From NCBI GenBank assembly GCA_023435565.1, contig JAEYRN010000009.1, positions 1-27,945 on the forward strand: a stretch of 27,945 bases of DNA, read 5' to 3'. The stretch comes from Bacillota bacterium (GTDB lineage Bacteria > Bacillota > UBA4882 > UBA8346). How positions within the stretch are numbered: position 1 is the first letter of the stretch; each line of letters opens with the position of its first letter. The notes below the pieces were generated by a model. The model worked only from the letters and a program-made list of their open reading frames with translations. It did no database searches and had not been told where the DNA came from. Of this stretch, positions 24,861 to 27,945 are shown in pieces. Both the position numbers and the translations under genes were made by a program.

Positions 24861-25537
24861 TTATAACTTTTCGACTTGAGCCGGTCCGGAAGCGGAACCA
24901 GCCTGATTCTTGATCATTTTAACTATATGATAACTTAACACAGCAATCCAAAGGTCGGCCCCGTAAATGAATATCCTTTGGAGCAGACCGATATAATCGG
25001 CGAGAAAGATTCCGGCAAATGCTCCGATAGAGATCACATAGATCACTCCAAAAAAGGCTTGGTAACCCAAGCGATAGGGACTAGGCTTTTCCAATATGGA
25101 TCCTTTTTGATACGCTGGATTAACGGGAGCGGTGATAAGGTGATGGCTGTTATCCCAAGAAAACTCACTAAAGTATGCATTATCCCGGAGAAAGTTTCAG
25201 AAGCTCCCGCGGGGTCCATGGGAAAGATACTGGAACCGATCGAGTCCAGCAGGCCGTAAAGCGCGATAAACAAAGGCCCCAGCAAATAGGCCCGTCCGGA
25301 TTTAGCAATTGAATGGTTCAAACAGATGGAGAATAATATCAGAAGTATACCGAAACAGATCCACCAAACCGATACGATAACAGATGTTATACCAGGAATA
25401 ATACCGAATTCGCTGACATATTGCCGGATACTGTTATAACCGGGTGTGACGGCGTCCAATAGGATAATCAGCAATGTATTGATTACAGCCGCCAAGATAC
25501 CGGAACCCCCCAACCAGCGATTTACTCTGTAATTCAT
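24861..25537 (-). pseudogene. DUF998-type membrane protein, frameshifted
   Basis: Two overlapping minus-strand frames together make one DUF998-like protein. The N-terminal frame (from ATG 25537, GGAGG 8 nt upstream) carries NRWLGGSGILAAVINTLLII, YVSEFGIIPG, and three to four more helices up to LIQRIKKDPYWKS. The C-terminal frame starts at about EKPSPYRLGYQAFFG and adds two helices, ending at 24861. The frames cross near 25085-25095 (the stretch CCATATTGGAAAAGCC on the minus strand), where a one-base change restores a chain of about 225 residues. A real mutation or a sequencing error in an A-rich spot are both possible. DUF998 proteins are integral membrane proteins of unknown function. Confidence 0.8.
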
Positions 25538-25585
25538 ATTTACCTCCGTAAATTGGATTGGCAAAACCCTTTTAAATAAATTATA

Positions 25586-25608
25586 TCATTTTAATGATGA
25601 TTGTCATT
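25586..25608. promoter_or_regulatory. Overlapping palindromes between divergent genes
   Basis: TCATT-TT-AATGA (25586-25597) overlaps AATGA-TGATTG-TCATT (25593-25608). The TGAT/ATCA-rich layout vaguely resembles a Fur-family box but matches no consensus well. It sits upstream of both the DUF998 gene and the MFS gene. Confidence 0.3.
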
Positions 25609-25647
25609 TCTGTAGTATCATATCAAGATCCATCTCATTTTAGATGA

Positions 25648-25676
25648 TTGATTGGCCAGTAAAAAAGTTGTATAGT
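25648..25676 (+). promoter_or_regulatory. Sigma-A-type promoter for the MFS gene
   Basis: TTGATT (25648-25653), exactly 17 nt, TATAGT (25671-25676), about 55 nt before the MFS start codon. Confidence 0.6.
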
Positions 25677-25731
25677 AAATGCATTGAAATTGATGTAGTC
25701 AATCGATTATTTATTGCGAGGGGTACTAGTT

Positions 25732-26931
25732 ATGCTTAGATGGTGGGAAGGTTTTGACCGGGAATTTAAATTGCTATTGTTGGTTTGGATGTTTGTCGGA
25801 ATAACTCAGGGATTATATGATACAACCTTTAACAATTATTTAAACGATATCTTCAATATTTCTGCAAAAGTCAGGGGCTACCTGGAATTTCCCAGAGAAT
25901 TTCCGGGGTTTATGGTAGCAGTGGTATCGGCGGTATTAATGTTTATGGCGGACGTGCGAATGCTGGGCCTGGCGATAGCTTTGGTTTCAATCGGTTTAAC
26001 CGGCCAATCCCTTTATGGTTTGGGGAATGAACCTCTATTTGGTTTAATGGTTGTCAATATGTTAATCTGGAGCGCCGGTATGCACCTTTTTATGCCGCTT
26101 TCGAATACTGTTTCGTTACGGCTGGCTGAACCGGGTAAAATTGGGACCAGTTTGGGATTGTGTAACGGCGCCAATAACATTGCCTATATTATTGGCTGCG
26201 CGTTGATTTGGCTTTTAATTGGATATTGGAAGCTGGAATATAGCTGGGTTTTTAAACTGGCGGCGTTTTTTGGAATATTAGCCGTTATTTGTACATTAAA
26301 AATGAAAAAACCTTCTCAGTCTGGGAGCCGGGACGGATTTAGGTTGATTTTGCGTAAGGAGTATACGCTTTTTTATTGGTTGAACGTTCTCTACGGCGCC
26401 CGGAAACAAGTCTTTCTAACATTCGCCCCCTGGGTGTTGGTGAAGATTTATCATCAACCCTCTACGATGATTGCATCTCTTTTACTGATTGCTTCGGTGA
26501 TAGGGATTTTTTTAAAGCCCTGGTTAGGCCGGATGATTGATGAAATCGGTGAAAAGAAAATCTTAACGGCGGAATCGATAATCTTAATTTTTGTCTGTAT
26601 TGGTTACGGATATGCCGGTCACTTGGGATTGGGCAATTACTCCATTTACCCTGTCTATATTTGTTTTATTATTGATAATCTATTGTTGGCGGTAACTATG
26701 GCCCGCACCACGTACCTGCATAAAAATTTAACCGAGCCGGATGATTTGACGCCGACTTTATCGATGGGGATAACCATGGACCACGCTGTGGCGATGACCA
26801 TTCCTATGCTCGGTGGTATTTTGTGGGAGGCCGCGGGATATGAAACAATATTTCTGGTCGCTGCGGTAATAGCAATGATCAATATCTTTGCCGCCAGTAA
26901 GATGAAAGTTGTAATTTCAAGACCAATTTGA
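25732..26931 (+). CDS. Major facilitator superfamily transporter
   Basis: A 399-residue integral membrane protein with about 12 hydrophobic helices in two halves (about 18-195 and 220-395), separated by a basic loop (LKMKKPSQSGSRDGFRLILRK). The second half has the MFS loop motif KPWLGRMIDEIGEKK, equivalent to the G-x-L-x-D-R-x-G-R-[KR] loop. The first half contains NNYLNDIFNISAKVRGYLEF near the N-terminus, seen in uncharacterised MFS permeases of Firmicutes. The substrate is not evident. ATG 25732 is preferred over the frame opening at 25714 because GAGGGG sits 10 nt before it. It is a single-gene unit with its own promoter. Confidence 0.9.
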   Translation: MLRWWEGFDREFKLLLLVWMFVGITQGLYDTTFNNYLNDIFNISAKVRGYLEFPREFPGFMVAVVSAVLMFMADVRMLGLAIALVSIGLTGQSLYGLGNEPLFGLMVVNMLIWSAGMHLFMPLSNTVSLRLAEPGKIGTSLGLCNGANNIAYIIGCALIWLLIGYWKLEYSWVFKLAAFFGILAVICTLKMKKPSQSGSRDGFRLILRKEYTLFYWLNVLYGARKQVFLTFAPWVLVKIYHQPSTMIASLLLIASVIGIFLKPWLGRMIDEIGEKKILTAESIILIFVCIGYGYAGHLGLGNYSIYPVYICFIIDNLLLAVTMARTTYLHKNLTEPDDLTPTLSMGITMDHAVAMTIPMLGGILWEAAGYETIFLVAAVIAMINIFAASKMKVVISRPI

Positions 26932-26961
26932 GTAGTTGTTTTTGGGAGGTTGTTTAACCCA

Positions 26962-27105
26962 ATGACTCATTCATTCCAGATACTTTTTAAGATATGTTCC
27001 GGTATAACTGCGTTCGCATTTAATCAGCTCCATACTGCATCAACCGGAGTAGGTCCCCAAGGAGGTAAAAGGATTTTTCTCCAGAGGATAAAAGCGGTTA
27101 CTTAA
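26962..27105 (+). other. 47-codon ORF in the gap after the MFS gene, doubtful
   Basis: An ATG at 26962 with GGGAGG 12 nt upstream opens a 47-codon frame (MTHSFQILFKICSGITAF..., ending RIKAVT) that runs into the end of the convergent kinase gene. It may be a real small protein, a remnant or chance. No family is recognised and the spacing of the ribosome binding site is long. Confidence 0.2.
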
Positions 27106-27831
27106 ACGCCGCCCATATGTTTTAAAGTCTCAGCGGCTGCTAAAGCTCCTTTTTGCATAGCTTTTGAGATATTATGATCCTGCCACCATGAAACGGTAAA
27201 GGCTGCTTGATATGAGTCGCCGCAACCAGTAGTATCAACGATGAATTCAACCGGTACAGCTTCTTGAAAATACTCCTTACCATGGTACAAAGCGATACTT
27301 CCTTTGGCCCCTAAAGTTATTACAATCGGGGCTTCAATCTTTTCCGATATAGGTTTAAACCTGGCTACCATTTCGTGATCGCCGCTAATGAATCCCAAAG
27401 CCATTCGGGGTAAAACGGTTTCAATGGATTTGTAATCGCGGGAATCTAAAAAATCCACGACCAACTTGCCGCTGTCGCCCAATTTATCCAGGGCGGTGGG
27501 GAAATTGGGATTGTTGGCCGGTATGGCAATAATATCGTGACTTAAGGCAAAAAGCCAATCCGCTGGGGAAAGGATGAAGGACTGATAGACGCCCCCATCC
27601 CAACTGTCGGGAAGAAAGTAGCGGTCGCCGCTTTCGGAAATAAAAATTCGGTTTGAAGCGGTTCTTCCCTCGCGGATATGAACCTTGGATAGATTAATCA
27701 GATATTTAGTGAGAATTTTAATTACCGCCAATCCATAGTCGTCAGAGCCGACGCATCCTATTACGGAAGTATCGTTGACGCCTTGTTTTACACATTGGAC
27801 GGCAAAGTTGACTGAGTTGCCGCCAACATAA
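27102..27831 (-). pseudogene. PfkB-family sugar kinase (fructoselysine 6-kinase-like), 5' end cut off by an intron
   Basis: A ribokinase/PfkB-family kinase, most like fructoselysine 6-kinase: YVGGNSVNFAVQC, VGSDDYGLAVIKIL, VVDFLDSRDY, ITLGAKGSIALYHG, and the catalytic DTTGCGDSYQAAF with the Asp base, ending AAAETLKHMGGV. Family members start with a GDN/IGD strand about 15-20 residues before the GGN motif. Here the residues before TYVGGN (PARTFTLQEAPSFAW) do not fit and are encoded by the inserted intron sequence, so the true 5' part lies beyond the window. The kinase is therefore interrupted and probably inactive unless the upstream exon is joined in some other way. It is convergent with the MFS gene. 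Confidence 0.82.
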
Positions 27832-27945
27832 GTGCGCCAAGCAAAGCTTGGTGCTTCTTGCAAGGTGAAAGTCCTTGCTGGGTAAGGAATAGCCAACCAC
27901 CCATATCAAGTGTTGCGCCGAAACTGGTAACAGCGAGGTGAAGCG
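27832..27945 (+). mobile_element. 5' end of a group II intron (domain I), continues past the window
   Basis: The sequence starts GTGCG at 27832, the standard bacterial group II 5' end. A 9-bp hairpin follows (27834-27842 with 27846-27854, loop AAA), then GCAAGG-TGAAAGT-CCTTGC (27860-27878), the GGTGAAAGTCC element common in domain I, and GCCGAAACTGGTAACAGCGAGGTGAAGCG to the end. The junction coincides with the point where kinase homology on the other strand stops. The reverse transcriptase gene, if any, is outside the window. The intron is antisense to the kinase. Confidence 0.75.

Noticed and set aside
25586..25608. Confident Fur box
   Set aside because: The palindromes do not match the 7-1-7 consensus well and no iron-uptake gene is adjacent; kept only as a weak regulatory candidate.
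27832..27896. Kinase start at 27896 (MAIPYPARTF...) as a true N-terminus
   Set aside because: These codons come from the group II intron sequence on the other strand and do not resemble the PfkB N-terminus.

Overview
The window reads as chromosomal DNA of an anaerobic, low-to-mid-GC bacterium of the Firmicutes (Bacillota) type. The signs are strong GGAGG-type ribosome binding sites, GTG and TTG starts, intrinsic terminators, a TPP riboswitch that works through a terminator, the oxygen-sensitive enzyme pair IorAB, and a large MalT-like/SARP regulator of a kind common in Clostridia-like lineages. A secreted OmpA-domain protein next to a lipoprotein hints at a deep, possibly diderm, Firmicutes lineage. 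No rRNA or tRNA gene was seen, so the assignment is an inference.

Layout. 1-4479: a four-PAS hybrid histidine kinase with a C-terminal receiver domain, a small zinc-ribbon protein, and (opposite strand) a membrane-anchored or secreted Amidase_6-type protein. 4794-6214: an NfeD/stomatin (SPFH) membrane operon. 6242-10279: a thiamine operon made of a sigma-A-like promoter, TPP riboswitch, terminator, then thiC-thiD-thiM-thiE and a closing terminator. It makes the pyrimidine de novo, salvages thiazole alcohol and joins the two; no thiazole synthase genes are here. 10356-12306: a secreted subtilisin-like protease with a discoidin-type C-terminal domain. 12321-15761 (-): a 1146-residue STAND ATPase/TPR/HEAT/SARP-BTAD regulator, with helically phased 11-bp repeats in front of its promoter. 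16050-19179: three envelope genes (four-repeat Kre9/Knh1-like secreted protein, Ig-like lipoprotein, OmpA-domain protein). 19441-23486: the indolepyruvate:ferredoxin oxidoreductase operon iorAB (-), flanked by two related four-helix membrane proteins, one of them fused to a cupin. 23961-25537: a small unknown protein followed by two broken genes, the C-terminal remnant of a GH9 cellulase and a frameshifted DUF998 membrane protein. 25648-26931: an MFS transporter with a good promoter. 27102-27945: a PfkB-family sugar kinase interrupted by what looks like the 5' end of a group II intron on the opposite strand.

The first 20 kb is mostly intact housekeeping, envelope and signalling genes. From about 22.3 kb on the DNA looks more worn: long non-coding stretches, a truncated gene, a frameshift and a mobile-intron insertion. 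I do not see a wholly new defence or mobile system. The most unusual items are the intron-split kinase, the membrane-cupin fusion with its paralogue across iorAB, the phased repeats at the SARP-type regulator, and the NfeD gene with no well-placed standard start codon.
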